Below, in pieces: positions 6,526-14,916 of a stretch of DNA of 42,688 nucleotides. Under the pieces are notes generated by a model that was given only the letters and a program-made list of their open reading frames with translations, did not search any database and was not told where the DNA came from. The stretch's first letter is position 1. Every line of letters begins with the position of its first letter. The position numbers and the translations under genes were made by a program. Source of the stretch: a virus; the IMG/VR virus record IMGVR_UViG_3300048589_000195, positions 1-42,688 of that record. One strand, given 5' to 3'.

Positions 6526-6779
6526 AGCACCCCGCCCCCGTCGATCTCACCGACCGCAGGTGCGGTAATGACGACCCGCTCGATCTTCACCGCGGGCGGC
6601 TGGTAGTAGCACACGCCGGGCTCTTTCGACGCCCGCTCGTAGGCTTCTTCGGCCACCAGGTGCCGCGAGATCAGCGTGCCGTCGGCGCGCGTGAGCCGCC
6701 CGTAGCCCTGGCGCGTGAAGCGCAGGGCCGCGGGGGCTTCGCAAGCCTCGCCGTCGATCGGGAACCAGGCATCGGCCAT
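6522..6779 (-). CDS. Small hypothetical protein (85 aa)
   Basis: Unknown function. The centre (ALRFTRQGYGRLTRADGTLI) looks like a short beta-rich domain, followed by a helical stretch and the end PAVGEIDGGGVL. That ending matches the GEIDGGG spacer inside the repeat protein encoded just downstream at 5098-6525, which it overlaps by four bases. Probably a small virion or chaperone-like partner of the neighbouring tail proteins. Confidence 0.65.
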   Translation of the reverse strand: MADAWFPIDGEACEAPAALRFTRQGYGRLTRADGTLISRHLVAEEAYERASKEPGVCYYQPPAVKIERVVITAPAVGEIDGGGVL

Positions 6780-6780
6780 G

Positions 6781-8031
6781 TCATTCCTCGATCACGGTGC
6801 AGCTGATGATCCCGGTCGTGTTCGTAGCGTTGCGCACCAGCGCGACCGGCGTGTCGGAGGTCGTGAGCGCGGAGCCGCCGAAGTCGGCCACCGGAACCTT
6901 AAGCACGGCCTTGCCGCCTTCCAGCGCCGCCTCGAAGGTCGCTCCAGTGAACTCGCCGTACTTGGTCGGGCCGGTGATGTTCGAGCCGGCCGGGGCGCTC
7001 CACACCGCGCCCGCCACGCCAGAGTCTCCCTGTGCGTCGGCGTGCGCGAGCAGCTTGAGCTTCTTCGTCAGCGCCGTGACCGTCAGCGTTACGCTATCCG
7101 TCTCTCCGCTATCCGCAGCATTCGTCGCCGTGATCGTCGTGCTTCCAGCCGCAACGCCAGTCGCGTTGAACGTGATCGACGAATTCCCCTCCAGAATCGT
7201 CGCCGTGGCAGGGACAGTCGCTTTGCCGGTGTCACTGCTGGTCAGGTTGTATGTCACCCCGCCCGCGCCGGCCGGGGCGCTGCGGGTGGCGGTGAAGGTT
7301 CTGGTGCCGCCGACCTGGACGGAAGCCGGGTCGGGGGTCAGCGTGATCGTTGCTGATGCGTCCGCTGGCGTGATAGACACCGCCACCAGCGCATTGTCGT
7401 AATGCGTGACTTCCGCATAATCAAAAGTGGCCGTTACGCTTGAAGCGCCCGCTTTGCTACCGGAAATAATCGAGCGCGACGAATCAAAGGCTGCCTGTTC
7501 ACTATAGTCGGACGTGTCGCCCGCAGAAAAATAGCCAACTTCGTTTCTAGCCGCAGCAAACGCAACAACAAGCTCACCAGTCGCCGAATTAACCGTTATC
7601 GGTAAATCGTTCGCGGGCATATCCGCCTCAAACCGCTTCGCGGAATTTGAGATCATCGCGGCCGTATCATGGCCCGTTATGTGACGGACAATTACAGCAG
7701 CGGAATTATTGTTTGAACCCGAGAAAGTAACTGTAATGTTGCCAGTCTTGGCGGATGTCGGTGCTGCCAGCACATAGACCGCTAGCCACCTTGGATGGAC
7801 ATCATCGACCGCATAAGTTTGCTGTTGCGTCAGGACATGGGTAAACGACTGATTGTCGCCCGCAGAATCCCATACAACCGATGTAATCGTGTCGGCTGTG
7901 GAACCGCCGTTGAACTCATAATGAACGCCGACAAGCAGCCCCTCGCCCGATGCGCGAGCTACCGAAATCGAGTAAGCACCATTTGACGGTGCGCCCCCGC
8001 TCTTTGTCGTGTTGGCGATAGCGACTGCCAT
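6781..8031 (-). CDS. Tail or surface protein with a bacterial Ig-like domain (416 aa)
   Basis: Residues 1 to about 220 form a beta-rich N-terminal domain with motifs such as VGVHYEFNGG and NITVTFSGSNN, without a family I can name with certainty. Residues about 222-318 look like a Big_2-type Ig domain: SITPADASATITLTPDPASV, then GGTRTFTAT, then STTITATNAADSGETDSVTL. The last 95 residues contain APAGSNITGPTKYGEF and a conserved-looking small domain. Such Ig-like domains on phage virions aid weak binding to cell-surface sugars. DNA of the N-terminal half (about 7400-8030) is clearly less GC-rich than the packaging genes, a sign of separate origin. Confidence 0.7.
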   Translation of the reverse strand: MAVAIANTTKSGGAPSNGAYSISVARASGEGLLVGVHYEFNGGSTADTITSVVWDSAGDNQSFTHVLTQQQTYAVDDVHPRWLAVYVLAAPTSAKTGNITVTFSGSNNNSAAVIVRHITGHDTAAMISNSAKRFEADMPANDLPITVNSATGELVVAFAAARNEVGYFSAGDTSDYSEQAAFDSSRSIISGSKAGASSVTATFDYAEVTHYDNALVAVSITPADASATITLTPDPASVQVGGTRTFTATRSAPAGAGGVTYNLTSSDTGKATVPATATILEGNSSITFNATGVAAGSTTITATNAADSGETDSVTLTVTALTKKLKLLAHADAQGDSGVAGAVWSAPAGSNITGPTKYGEFTGATFEAALEGGKAVLKVPVADFGGSALTTSDTPVALVRNATNTTGIISCTVIEE

Positions 8032-8032
8032 G

Positions 8033-9235
8033 TCAGGAAGTCCTCATAAACTTCATGTTTTCAGAAAACCGATTTGCGATCACCAGGCCACCAAGCTCAG
8101 GCGCATACTGGAGTTTTCCCATCGGGCCATACACTGGCCCCTTCGGGATCGTTCCTGACATCGTTGGAGCAGTCACTTCCCAGGTGCCTGAATCTACTCG
8201 ATACAACGTAATCTCGGTCGCCCCTGACTCGTCTGCGTTGGCTCCGAACATGACCCAAAAACAGTCATTCTCCGAGTCGTACACACAACCCGGGTACTGG
8301 CCAGCCGATGAAATCGGGCCTTCGCCCAACCCGCCAAACGTGACCGCGATATTTGCCCCGTCAGGGATCGAAAATACCTTTGGCGTATATCCGGCCGAAG
8401 GAGTGTCGTTGTACCCGCCGATTTTCAGAATTCTGCCGCGCGTGTGATCGAGCGCCATGCCGCAATAACCGGTGCCGTTGTTCGAGTTGCCAACGAACGA
8501 CCATGTGTTTGTTGCCGCCGTGTACTTCTGCACCGCGTAGCCCATCTGCGCGACCCAATACACATCCCCGGTCGTTGGATCGCTACAGCATGCGGAATAA
8601 TCAGTCCCGCCGGCTGGCATCGCAGCCAGGGTGCCGGGGTAAAGCCAACTATTCGTTTCCGCATCGAACGCGGCCATCCCTCCAGATCCGGCAGGGTAGC
8701 CCCACCCTGACGGCGGTTCCGGGATGCCCAACATCAAAAGCCCCGACTTCGACACCCGCATCAGCCGGTTACGCAGTTGATCGAATTGCAGCGCCCAATA
8801 TGTGTGGATCGAGGACGGCGTTAGATCCAGGTAATACTCGGCGTTGTTGATGATGTCGTCGTAGGCACTTGGCGGATGCAACTCCTGCCAGCCTGTGATC
8901 GTGTCCTGGCCGAGTGCGATTGCGTTGACTTCGTTTCCCGCGTAGTCACCGTGCCCGCCAGAGCAAGCAATCTGGTAGACGCTCCCCGAGTGCTTCAGCG
9001 CCGCGCCGTTCCACGCCGTCCACTTCGCCTGCGATGGCGTGCTGGTGCCGGTATTTGGCGGCGGCACAGTCCCAGGGCCGCCCCACGTGATCGGACACTC
9101 GGACAGTTTGGAGTTTGGAATCTCGACCCATTCATGCACGCCGGGCAACGACCCGCCGGACGCCGTGGCCAACCAGGCCGGATATGCGGCAGGGTCACGG
9201 ACATTGATCTTGCGCGTGATGCTGACCCGAGTCAT
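8033..9235 (-). CDS. Predicted beta-propeller tail protein (400 aa)
   Basis: The sequence has several kelch-like blade elements, with recurring pairs such as WTAWNGAALKHSGSVYQIAC, GMAAFDAETNSWLYPGTL, VQKYTAATNTWSFVG and PGCVYDSENDCFWVMFG. Blades of this type (xYDxxTNxW) support a propeller of about six or seven blades. The motif GGHGDYAGNEVNAI near residue 93 is shared with other phage and bacterial kelch-like proteins as far as I recall. The position between fibre and Ig-like genes points to host recognition or sugar binding on the tail. It ends one base before the 416-aa gene and overlaps the YkgJ-like gene by four bases. Confidence 0.62.
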   Translation of the reverse strand: MTRVSITRKINVRDPAAYPAWLATASGGSLPGVHEWVEIPNSKLSECPITWGGPGTVPPPNTGTSTPSQAKWTAWNGAALKHSGSVYQIACSGGHGDYAGNEVNAIALGQDTITGWQELHPPSAYDDIINNAEYYLDLTPSSIHTYWALQFDQLRNRLMRVSKSGLLMLGIPEPPSGWGYPAGSGGMAAFDAETNSWLYPGTLAAMPAGGTDYSACCSDPTTGDVYWVAQMGYAVQKYTAATNTWSFVGNSNNGTGYCGMALDHTRGRILKIGGYNDTPSAGYTPKVFSIPDGANIAVTFGGLGEGPISSAGQYPGCVYDSENDCFWVMFGANADESGATEITLYRVDSGTWEVTAPTMSGTIPKGPVYGPMGKLQYAPELGGLVIANRFSENMKFMRTS

Positions 9236-9597
9236 GCGGCCTCCAATGTGTCAAGGCGGCGCTTGCCTGCGTCATAAACCGATCGCATCGTCGGATTCTC
9301 TTTGACTCGCTGGCGGCGCTTGGCCTTGTTCGTCAGCAGGAACAGCACGCGACAGTCGAACCGCGCGCAAATGTCCGGCGGCGCATCATGAACCGAGCAG
9401 CCCCGATCCGTCAGGTAGACGCATTCACCGTTGGTTTTCCTGTCCAGCACACGCTCCCCGAGTTCCTCGTGCCACTGAAACCGCGCCGATTCGGCCTCGG
9501 TCAAAACAACGCGATCCTGTTTGCAGCAGGCCCGGCAGGAACCGCACGGAACCTTCGCGGGACGAGATTTCATTGCGACGAGTTGGTCACGAGTCAT
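9232..9597 (-). CDS. YkgJ-family cysteine-cluster protein (121 aa)
   Basis: The N-terminal CGSCRACCKQDRVVLTEAE is the CxxCxxCC signature of the YkgJ family (putative zinc- or iron-chelating domain). More cysteines follow at ECVYLTDRGCSVHDAPPDIC and FDC, giving the usual set of eight. The C-terminus is basic and helical. Members are found scattered in bacteria, often as accessory proteins, and the role is not established; a few phages carry them. Here it is wedged between two tail genes with 1-4 base overlaps, so it is expressed with the late genes. It might assist metal loading of a tail protein, but that is only a guess. Confidence 0.8.
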   Translation of the reverse strand: MTRDQLVAMKSRPAKVPCGSCRACCKQDRVVLTEAESARFQWHEELGERVLDRKTNGECVYLTDRGCSVHDAPPDICARFDCRVLFLLTNKAKRRQRVKENPTMRSVYDAGKRRLDTLEAA

Positions 9598-12344
9598 CAG
9601 GCATTCCTCGGATAGAACGACCAGACCGGGGTCGCGCGGAAGTCGGCCGGCGCAAGTAGCCAGCTCTGTGACCCCGTGATGCGCGACCAGGCCGCATCAG
9701 CTCCCGCCGCGCCATGCTCTTTCGCCATCACGAGCGCTGCGTAGTGGAACGCGACGCCGGAAGTAACAGCCCACGATCCAGCAGATACAGGGTTTGCCCC
9801 GTAGTAGATCGCGCCATTCGGGTCGTCAGGGTCCGGGTCCGGCAGCGCGGTCCACCCGCTGTTCGCGTACTGCTGGTAGACGGCGTATACCGCGCCCCAG
9901 TCGGCAAGCCAGGATTCCGGCGGCACGCCCACGCTGTCTGCCGCATACGGCATCGAGTAGCTTCCGAAGTGCCTCCAGTTATAGGTGCCGGCCGACCCTG
10001 GCCCGGCCACCCCGACCGCATGCTTGTAGCCGTGATTACGCACGGCCAAGTGCGACGCCTTGGCGCCGACGCTCTGCGGCACATCCAGATCCCACGCATG
10101 ACCGAACGCCAGAATCAAGGTGTCCTGCATCCATGGGGCATCCCACCAGTGCGTGCCCTCGGTGCCATAGGGGCTCGTGCCGTTTCCACCGTAGAGTCCC
10201 AGGCACCCGAGATTGTTCGCATACGCTCCGGCGCTGCGCGTGCCGGTTACGTACAACCCTTCGTAGGCCGCGACGTTGTTCTCCCACGCCGCTTTGATGC
10301 TCGTGAACGCCGGGTGCTGGGCCAGCGCGCCAGTTCCATCAGGCAGTGCTGAGAGCAACTGCGCAAGCGTGCGCATGTTCCACCCTCGCGACCGGACCTG
10401 CTCGTTCAGATACAGGCCGTTCGCGTACTCCCGTGTGACGTAGCTTTGCGCCAGGTAGTTGCGGAAGTTCCAGAACAGGATCTCGTCGAGGAAGTACCAG
10501 CGGCCAGTCAGCAGCCATGGCAGATAGGCCATCGAGGGCTGGTGCGCCTGATCCTCTGTTCCGACCGTGCCGCCTGTCCCGCTGGGGATCGACGGCGTGC
10601 CGCCCCACTCGATCGACGCATTCGGCCAGTCCGTGTAGAGCGGCGGCTCATTGGTCACCGCATCCCGGTAGTGGATCGACCACGACCCGGCTGCGTGGCC
10701 GTTCGCAAGGACCGAGCGATAGGCGCGGGCATCCGCATTGCTGGACAGGTAGGCCGCCTGCCAGTTCGGCAGAACGCCGATGTGACCCTGGAACCCGGCC
10801 GCGCCCATCGCGGACGGTACGTTGCCGCGCCACATCGGCGTGTAGGTCTGCGTGAGCCCGGCAAGCGTCGATTCCTGCGTCGTCCAGCCATAGTTCGGGA
10901 CAGCCTTCGTGGCCTTCAGATAGGCAACGTCATGCACCGGCTCGATCTGCGGATCGCCACCGATCCAGTAGGAGAAGTGCTTGAAAGACGAGGCCGAATT
11001 GTCCAGCAGGTAGGCGTGCGCGTGGTGCTTTATGTCGATGCTGGCGCTGAATACCACGACGCCACCGATCGTCAGCGTCCAGGTCCGCACATCGTTGGTC
11101 GGACCAGCCGTGAACAGGTAGCCGTTTTCCACCTTCGGCGGGAACAGTTCGACGCGCCCGCCCTTGTAGAGCCGCAACTCGAATAGCACGACCAGGTGAT
11201 TCGACCCCGGAACCGGCGCGCGAAAGATCCACTGCGACATGACCGGCCCGGTCAGCACCGTCTTGAACGGCGTGGCCACGAGGTCGTTGAGCGTGATGAC
11301 CTGCGAGCCGCCCTGCACCGTCACGGCCGCCAGCGCCGCGGCCAGATCGGCCGGCGTGAGCGCCGTGCCGGCCCGGTCGGTCCCCGCGACCGAGAGCTGC
11401 GCGGCCCTGAGCACCTGCGCCGAGCAGGTCGCCCGGCCCGCGATGATCGCGTGACGCAGCGATCCGTCCGGCCAGGTCGTCGTCGGGACGCACTGCCAGT
11501 CGGTCAGGTCGCTATCCACATACGACCCGCTCGGCACATCGCCTTGCTTGAACACATGCCCGAAGGCGAACGGCAGATTCGACCCGCCAACGCTCGACAG
11601 CACGCCGAACGTGGGAAGCGTAGCCGCCACCGCGCTGTCGTCAACGTCGAACACGATGTCGCCGGAAAGCGCGACCGGCGCGCTCGATCCAGCCGCCAGA
11701 GTAGTCGGCCCCGTTTTCGTCACCCCGAGCGGCAGCGACGATCCAGACCCGAGCGCCACCGAGTACGGTGGAACGCCGCCAACGATGTAGTCGGCGAAGT
11801 CGAATGTTCCACCCTGATTGATCTGGATCGGGTTCGGAACCCCGCTTGCATCAAGCGCCTGTGCCGACCCATCCGCCACCGACCAGGACGGCGACAGGCT
11901 CGCCTGAGCGAACGTCATCAGGTTCCACTGCGCCGAGTACGGGCCCTCAACTGGCACGAACCCCTGCGCCTGCACTTCGACCGTGCCGAGCCGGCCGCTC
12001 TGCCCCGTCGCGAACGTCGCCAGCGACCAGTTGAAGTCCGCGCCCGACAGCCCGAACGATCCGCGCATCCAGCGCGAGCCGGCCTCGAAGGCGAGATACC
12101 AGTCCGCATCCGGCGTGCCGCCGTTCGTCACCATGAAGTCGGCGAGCTCGCCAATGACCAGCCGCGACCCCACGATGCTCGCCCATGGCGTTTGCATCGT
12201 TCCCGACCCGCGCGCCACGTCAGAGCCGTCGTAGACAGTCGCCGTGACGGTGCCGGTGATCGCGGCCATGACGACCGCAGCACGCGCCGATGGCGTCTCG
12301 GCTGCGTCGTACTCGGCGCGGGTGGTGGGGTCGAGCGAGAGCAT
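9597..12344 (-). CDS. Large tail-spike-like protein, candidate polysaccharide-degrading enzyme (915 aa)
   Basis: The longest gene here. Residues 1-130 form a start typical of virion proteins (MLSLDPTTRAEYDAAETPSA). Residues 136-156 hold two units of the W-14-W repeat seen in the 475-aa protein (YSAQWNL and LSPSWSV). Residues about 174-240 resemble an Ig/cadherin-like domain (GGVPPYSVALGSGSSLPLGV). From about 255 on, WPDGSLRHAIIAG and later strands recall the first domain of exo-rhamnogalacturonan lyase-like (PcRGLX/YetA) proteins. Residues from about 480 are helical and aromatic-rich (SRGWNMRTLAQLLSALPDG; WWDAPWMQDTLILAFGHAWD), as in an alpha/alpha toroid. Together this suggests a depolymerase or glycan-binding receptor protein. 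The enzyme class is inferred and no catalytic residue is assigned. Confidence 0.62.
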   Translation of the reverse strand: MLSLDPTTRAEYDAAETPSARAAVVMAAITGTVTATVYDGSDVARGSGTMQTPWASIVGSRLVIGELADFMVTNGGTPDADWYLAFEAGSRWMRGSFGLSGADFNWSLATFATGQSGRLGTVEVQAQGFVPVEGPYSAQWNLMTFAQASLSPSWSVADGSAQALDASGVPNPIQINQGGTFDFADYIVGGVPPYSVALGSGSSLPLGVTKTGPTTLAAGSSAPVALSGDIVFDVDDSAVAATLPTFGVLSSVGGSNLPFAFGHVFKQGDVPSGSYVDSDLTDWQCVPTTTWPDGSLRHAIIAGRATCSAQVLRAAQLSVAGTDRAGTALTPADLAAALAAVTVQGGSQVITLNDLVATPFKTVLTGPVMSQWIFRAPVPGSNHLVVLFELRLYKGGRVELFPPKVENGYLFTAGPTNDVRTWTLTIGGVVVFSASIDIKHHAHAYLLDNSASSFKHFSYWIGGDPQIEPVHDVAYLKATKAVPNYGWTTQESTLAGLTQTYTPMWRGNVPSAMGAAGFQGHIGVLPNWQAAYLSSNADARAYRSVLANGHAAGSWSIHYRDAVTNEPPLYTDWPNASIEWGGTPSIPSGTGGTVGTEDQAHQPSMAYLPWLLTGRWYFLDEILFWNFRNYLAQSYVTREYANGLYLNEQVRSRGWNMRTLAQLLSALPDGTGALAQHPAFTSIKAAWENNVAAYEGLYVTGTRSAGAYANNLGCLGLYGGNGTSPYGTEGTHWWDAPWMQDTLILAFGHAWDLDVPQSVGAKASHLAVRNHGYKHAVGVAGPGSAGTYNWRHFGSYSMPYAADSVGVPPESWLADWGAVYAVYQQYANSGWTALPDPDPDDPNGAIYYGANPVSAGSWAVTSGVAFHYAALVMAKEHGAAGADAAWSRITGSQSWLLAPADFRATPVWSFYPRNA

Positions 12345-13040
12345 CTACGCAACCCTCCGCAGGTAGCCTTCGCCGGACTCGCAGAACTCGGCCCACTTGC
12401 GGTACTTGCGCTCGAGCCTCAACAGATCCGAGTCGGCGTAGACCTTCTTAAGCAGATCGGCGGCCTTGCCGCAGTCGAATACGAGGCGATACACGGCGTG
12501 GCCTTTCGTCCCCGTGTACGAAATGCTCCCGCCAACTCGTTTCTGAATGTCTTGCAGGAACGCTTCGCTGCCCGATGCGATCGACACCACCAGGCGCTTG
12601 TATCCGGGGCGGTTGAACTTCCCCCCAGCGCGAACCATCACACTCCCGTCGCCGTCGATCACGCCGCGCAGGAAGTGGTAGAAGTGCTCGGCAGGAAGAT
12701 CGCCCGGTACTCGGCACGTCATCGTCTTGCGCGGCAGCACGCCGTAGCGAGCGAAGGCATCGACCACTTCCTGGCCCTGCACGCGCAGCAGGTAGTAGGT
12801 GCCGTGGCGCCGCTCGCAGGTGCGGATCTCGCGCGTCGCCGACATGATCCGCTTGAGCGTCTCCAGCCAGTCGCGGTCGGCGACGTTCCACTCGACGGCG
12901 CGGTGCCTGTAGACGTAGCCGCCGGACAGATAGTCTGCCGAATGCACGCACCCGTCGGTCAGCGTTGCGCCGATCAGGTAGGCCAGCTCGCGCGACCAGT
13001 TGTCGAAGAGCGAAGCGTCGAAGGTGCCTGGCTTCTTCAT
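12345..13040 (-). CDS. Free-standing LAGLIDADG homing endonuclease (231 aa)
   Basis: Two LAGLIDADG helices are visible: residues 19-31 (ELAYLIGATLTDG) and 122-134 (HFLRGVIDGDGS). Each ends in the acidic residue expected for metal binding (Asp29 and Asp129/Asp131). Their spacing of about 100 residues fits a single-chain two-domain enzyme. Between and after them are beta-rich and basic stretches (RKTMTCRVPGDLP; KRLVVSIASGSEAFLQDIQK) that would form the DNA-contacting saddle. It lies exactly between two tail genes, one base from the 915-aa gene, and has no splicing domains, so it is not an intein or obviously intron-borne. Upstream bases 13041-13070 are AT-rich with no strong ribosome binding site. 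Confidence 0.87.
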   Translation of the reverse strand: MKKPGTFDASLFDNWSRELAYLIGATLTDGCVHSADYLSGGYVYRHRAVEWNVADRDWLETLKRIMSATREIRTCERRHGTYYLLRVQGQEVVDAFARYGVLPRKTMTCRVPGDLPAEHFYHFLRGVIDGDGSVMVRAGGKFNRPGYKRLVVSIASGSEAFLQDIQKRVGGSISYTGTKGHAVYRLVFDCGKAADLLKKVYADSDLLRLERKYRKWAEFCESGEGYLRRVA

Positions 13041-13070
13041 TCTGAAAAGTCGTTTTAAATCAATGACTTA

Positions 13071-13568
13071 TCATGCAGAAGTATCGCCCTTCACGCGGAT
13101 CGTGAACCCGTCGCCCGTGTAGGCAGCCGCAGACGCACCTACGACGCGCTTGATCCAGATCGCCTGATGCTGGCCTGCCGGGATGTTGCCGATCGACAGC
13201 GCAGCGCCTTCGGTGGCCGCCAGGGCGAAGGTCTCTCCGCTCGGCGCCGTGTTCTCGTTGGCGACCGTCTCGGCCGTGCCGTTCACGCCCTCGCCGGCCA
13301 GCGCGATGGTGACCTCGGTGTCGGCCGACGGCGTGTTCGAGTGAATCCACACCTTTGCCGACTGCAGCGCAAGCGTCCCGTGGTTGTTGTGGATGTAGAC
13401 GCACCGGTAATCGGTGTGCCCGGCGCTCGCCTCTGCGCTCGACACGTTGTCGAACAAGTTGGTCGAGGCCTCGGTCGAGGACTTCGCGCCGCCAAGCGCG
13501 AGGTTAGGGTCGGTGTTCGACGCGCCGCCCGAGAGGCGGATCTTGATGTCACTGGTGACGATGGGCAT
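13071..13568 (-). CDS. Conserved phage virion protein (165 aa)
   Basis: A beta-rich protein opening with IKIRLSGGASNTDPNLALGG, a start seen in a family of phage structural proteins that follow tail fibres. The central YRCVYIHNNHGTLALQSAKVW and the end (GNIPAGQHQAIWIKRVVG) alternate polar and hydrophobic residues, as in an Ig-like or jelly-roll domain. It starts at ATG 13568 behind the ribosome binding sequence AAGGAGCAGTC. It could be a fibre-associated decoration or attachment domain; exact role unknown. Confidence 0.7.
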   Translation of the reverse strand: MPIVTSDIKIRLSGGASNTDPNLALGGAKSSTEASTNLFDNVSSAEASAGHTDYRCVYIHNNHGTLALQSAKVWIHSNTPSADTEVTIALAGEGVNGTAETVANENTAPSGETFALAATEGAALSIGNIPAGQHQAIWIKRVVGASAAAYTGDGFTIRVKGDTSA

Positions 13569-13577
13569 GACTGCTCC

Positions 13578-14858
13578 TTAGACCTTGAAAATGAAACAGA
13601 GCGCGTAGTACGGGGGTCGGTTCTCAAGGGCAGTGCCGCTGCCCACGGAAGAGGTCGTGCCGCTCACGGTGTGCGCGTGCGACGAGGCGGTGCTGGTGCT
13701 GATCGAGTGCGAGTGCGTGCCGCCGGAGCCGGTCTGGGTCGCGGTGACGGTGCCGGATGCCGAGACCTGCGTTGCGTTGGAGGTGACCGCAGTGGTGGCC
13801 CCGCCGTCGCCCGACCCGGCGTTCTCGGTGTGCGTGTGCGCGCCGTCGGCGGAAGTCGATCCGCTGTGCGCGTGCGCTCCGGCCGACGAGCTGGTCGCCG
13901 AGAAGGTGTGCGAGTGCGACGGCAGGTTCGCGGTGCCGATCGACACCGATGCCGAGCCGCCGCTCGAGCTCACCGCGTAGCTCGAGCCCGCGCCGACGAT
14001 GAACCGATCTCGCAGGTCCGGCGTGCCATTCGTGCCATCGCACAGGCGCCAGCCGGTCGGAATCGATGCGATCGACCCGGACCACATAAGGATGACGCCG
14101 GACGGCACCGCGGCGACCGCGGCGACCGCCGAATCGACGTAGCCCTTTGTGGCCGCGTCGAGCGCGGCAGCCGGCCCGGCGCCGACCGTCAGGACGCCAG
14201 CAGTCGACCAGCTCGGCCCGCCAGTCGAGAGCGATGCCGGCGTGATCGAGCCAGGCGTGGTGCCGCCCTCGGGGCCGGTCGGGCCTTGCGGCCCCGTCGG
14301 GCCGGCTGGGCCTTCCGGACCCTGCGGGCCTTGGCCCCACGGGATCGGCGCCGTCCAGCCGCTCGCGCCGACCCGGAAATAGATCGCGCCCGCGTCGAGC
14401 GCGAGGAACGAGAACCCGGCCGGCTCGCTGTCGTAGGCGTCGCGGTCCGAGAGCAGCAACGAGGTGGCGTTCGGCTCGAAGCTGTAGCCTTGCGGGCCTT
14501 GCGGGCCGGTGGGCCCATCCGGACCCTCGGGGCCAGTCGGGCCGGTGGCGCCGACCGGGCCTTGCGGACCCGTCGGGCCGATCGGCCCCTGCGGGCCTTC
14601 CGGGCCCTGCACGGTATCCACGGCCGAAGCGATGGCCGCGATGGCGTCTGCGGTCAGGGCCAGCGCCGTGACGACCCCGTCGCGCAGCGTGCCGTCGTCG
14701 TTCTGGATCAGCGCCAGGTTGGCCCGCAGCGCATTGGCCGTGGTGGCAATGCGCGCGAACTCGTTGTCGACGGCCGCGAGCGAGATCAGGCTGCGGCCGG
14801 CGCTGCCTTCGCTCTCGCTGAAGTTCGACTGCGGCTGATAGGCTGGCGCTTGCGGCAC
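13578..14858 (-). CDS. Tail fibre with collagen-like repeats and His-rich collar tip (426 aa)
   Basis: Begins at GTG 14858. Residues 1-85 form an attachment domain ([20 protein letters not shown]). Two collagen-like stretches follow, about 86-128 and 172-205, made of Gly-Pro-X triplets such as [20 protein letters not shown]. Residues about 243-255 ([16 protein letters not shown]) are a trimer linker common in fibres. The C-terminus from about 260 is a tail-collar domain: [20 protein letters not shown], then [13 protein letters not shown], and the end [14 protein letters not shown]. It contains five HxH pairs (HSH, HAH, HTH, HSH, HAH), like the iron-binding HxH pairs in the T4 long tail fibre tip. 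Probable role: reversible receptor binding. Confidence 0.88.
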   Translation of the reverse strand: MPQAPAYQPQSNFSESEGSAGRSLISLAAVDNEFARIATTANALRANLALIQNDDGTLRDGVVTALALTADAIAAIASAVDTVQGPEGPQGPIGPTGPQGPVGATGPTGPEGPDGPTGPQGPQGYSFEPNATSLLLSDRDAYDSEPAGFSFLALDAGAIYFRVGASGWTAPIPWGQGPQGPEGPAGPTGPQGPTGPEGGTTPGSITPASLSTGGPSWSTAGVLTVGAGPAAALDAATKGYVDSAVAAVAAVPSGVILMWSGSIASIPTGWRLCDGTNGTPDLRDRFIVGAGSSYAVSSSGGSASVSIGTANLPSHSHTFSATSSSAGAHAHSGSTSADGAHTHTENAGSGDGGATTAVTSNATQVSASGTVTATQTGSGGTHSHSISTSTASSHAHTVSGTTSSVGSGTALENRPPYYALCFIFKV

Positions 14859-14916
14859 GATTGGGACACAATCCGGGGTGATGCCGCAAGCTACGAAATA
14901 CCGATTGGCTTAATCC
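14859..14916 (-). promoter_or_regulatory. Intergenic dyads upstream of the tail fibre gene
   Basis: Two dyads lie here: GATTG-GGACA-CAATC at 14859-14873 and the recurring motif GATTGGCTTAATCCA at 14903-14917. The second recurs identically before the capsid gene (24857-24871) and nearly so at 29520-29534. In both the fibre and capsid copies a GCCGCA lies exactly 20 bases to the left. The region could hold a promoter or operator for the fibre gene, or the start region of the plus-strand genes. No convincing -35/-10 pair seen. Confidence 0.45.

Noticed and set aside
12345-13040. Intein or intron carrying the LAGLIDADG enzyme
   Set aside because: It has its own start and stop between two complete tail genes, and no splice blocks (Cys/His-Asn) flank it.
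11196-13058. Long open frame on the plus strand (about 620 codons) antisense to the spike and LAGLIDADG genes
   Set aside because: Arg/His/Gly-rich, no domain, and fully explained as the shadow of high-GC minus-strand genes with clear domains.
13578-14858. Diversity-generating retroelement acting on the tail fibre
   Set aside because: No reverse transcriptase gene and no template repeat seen in the window.
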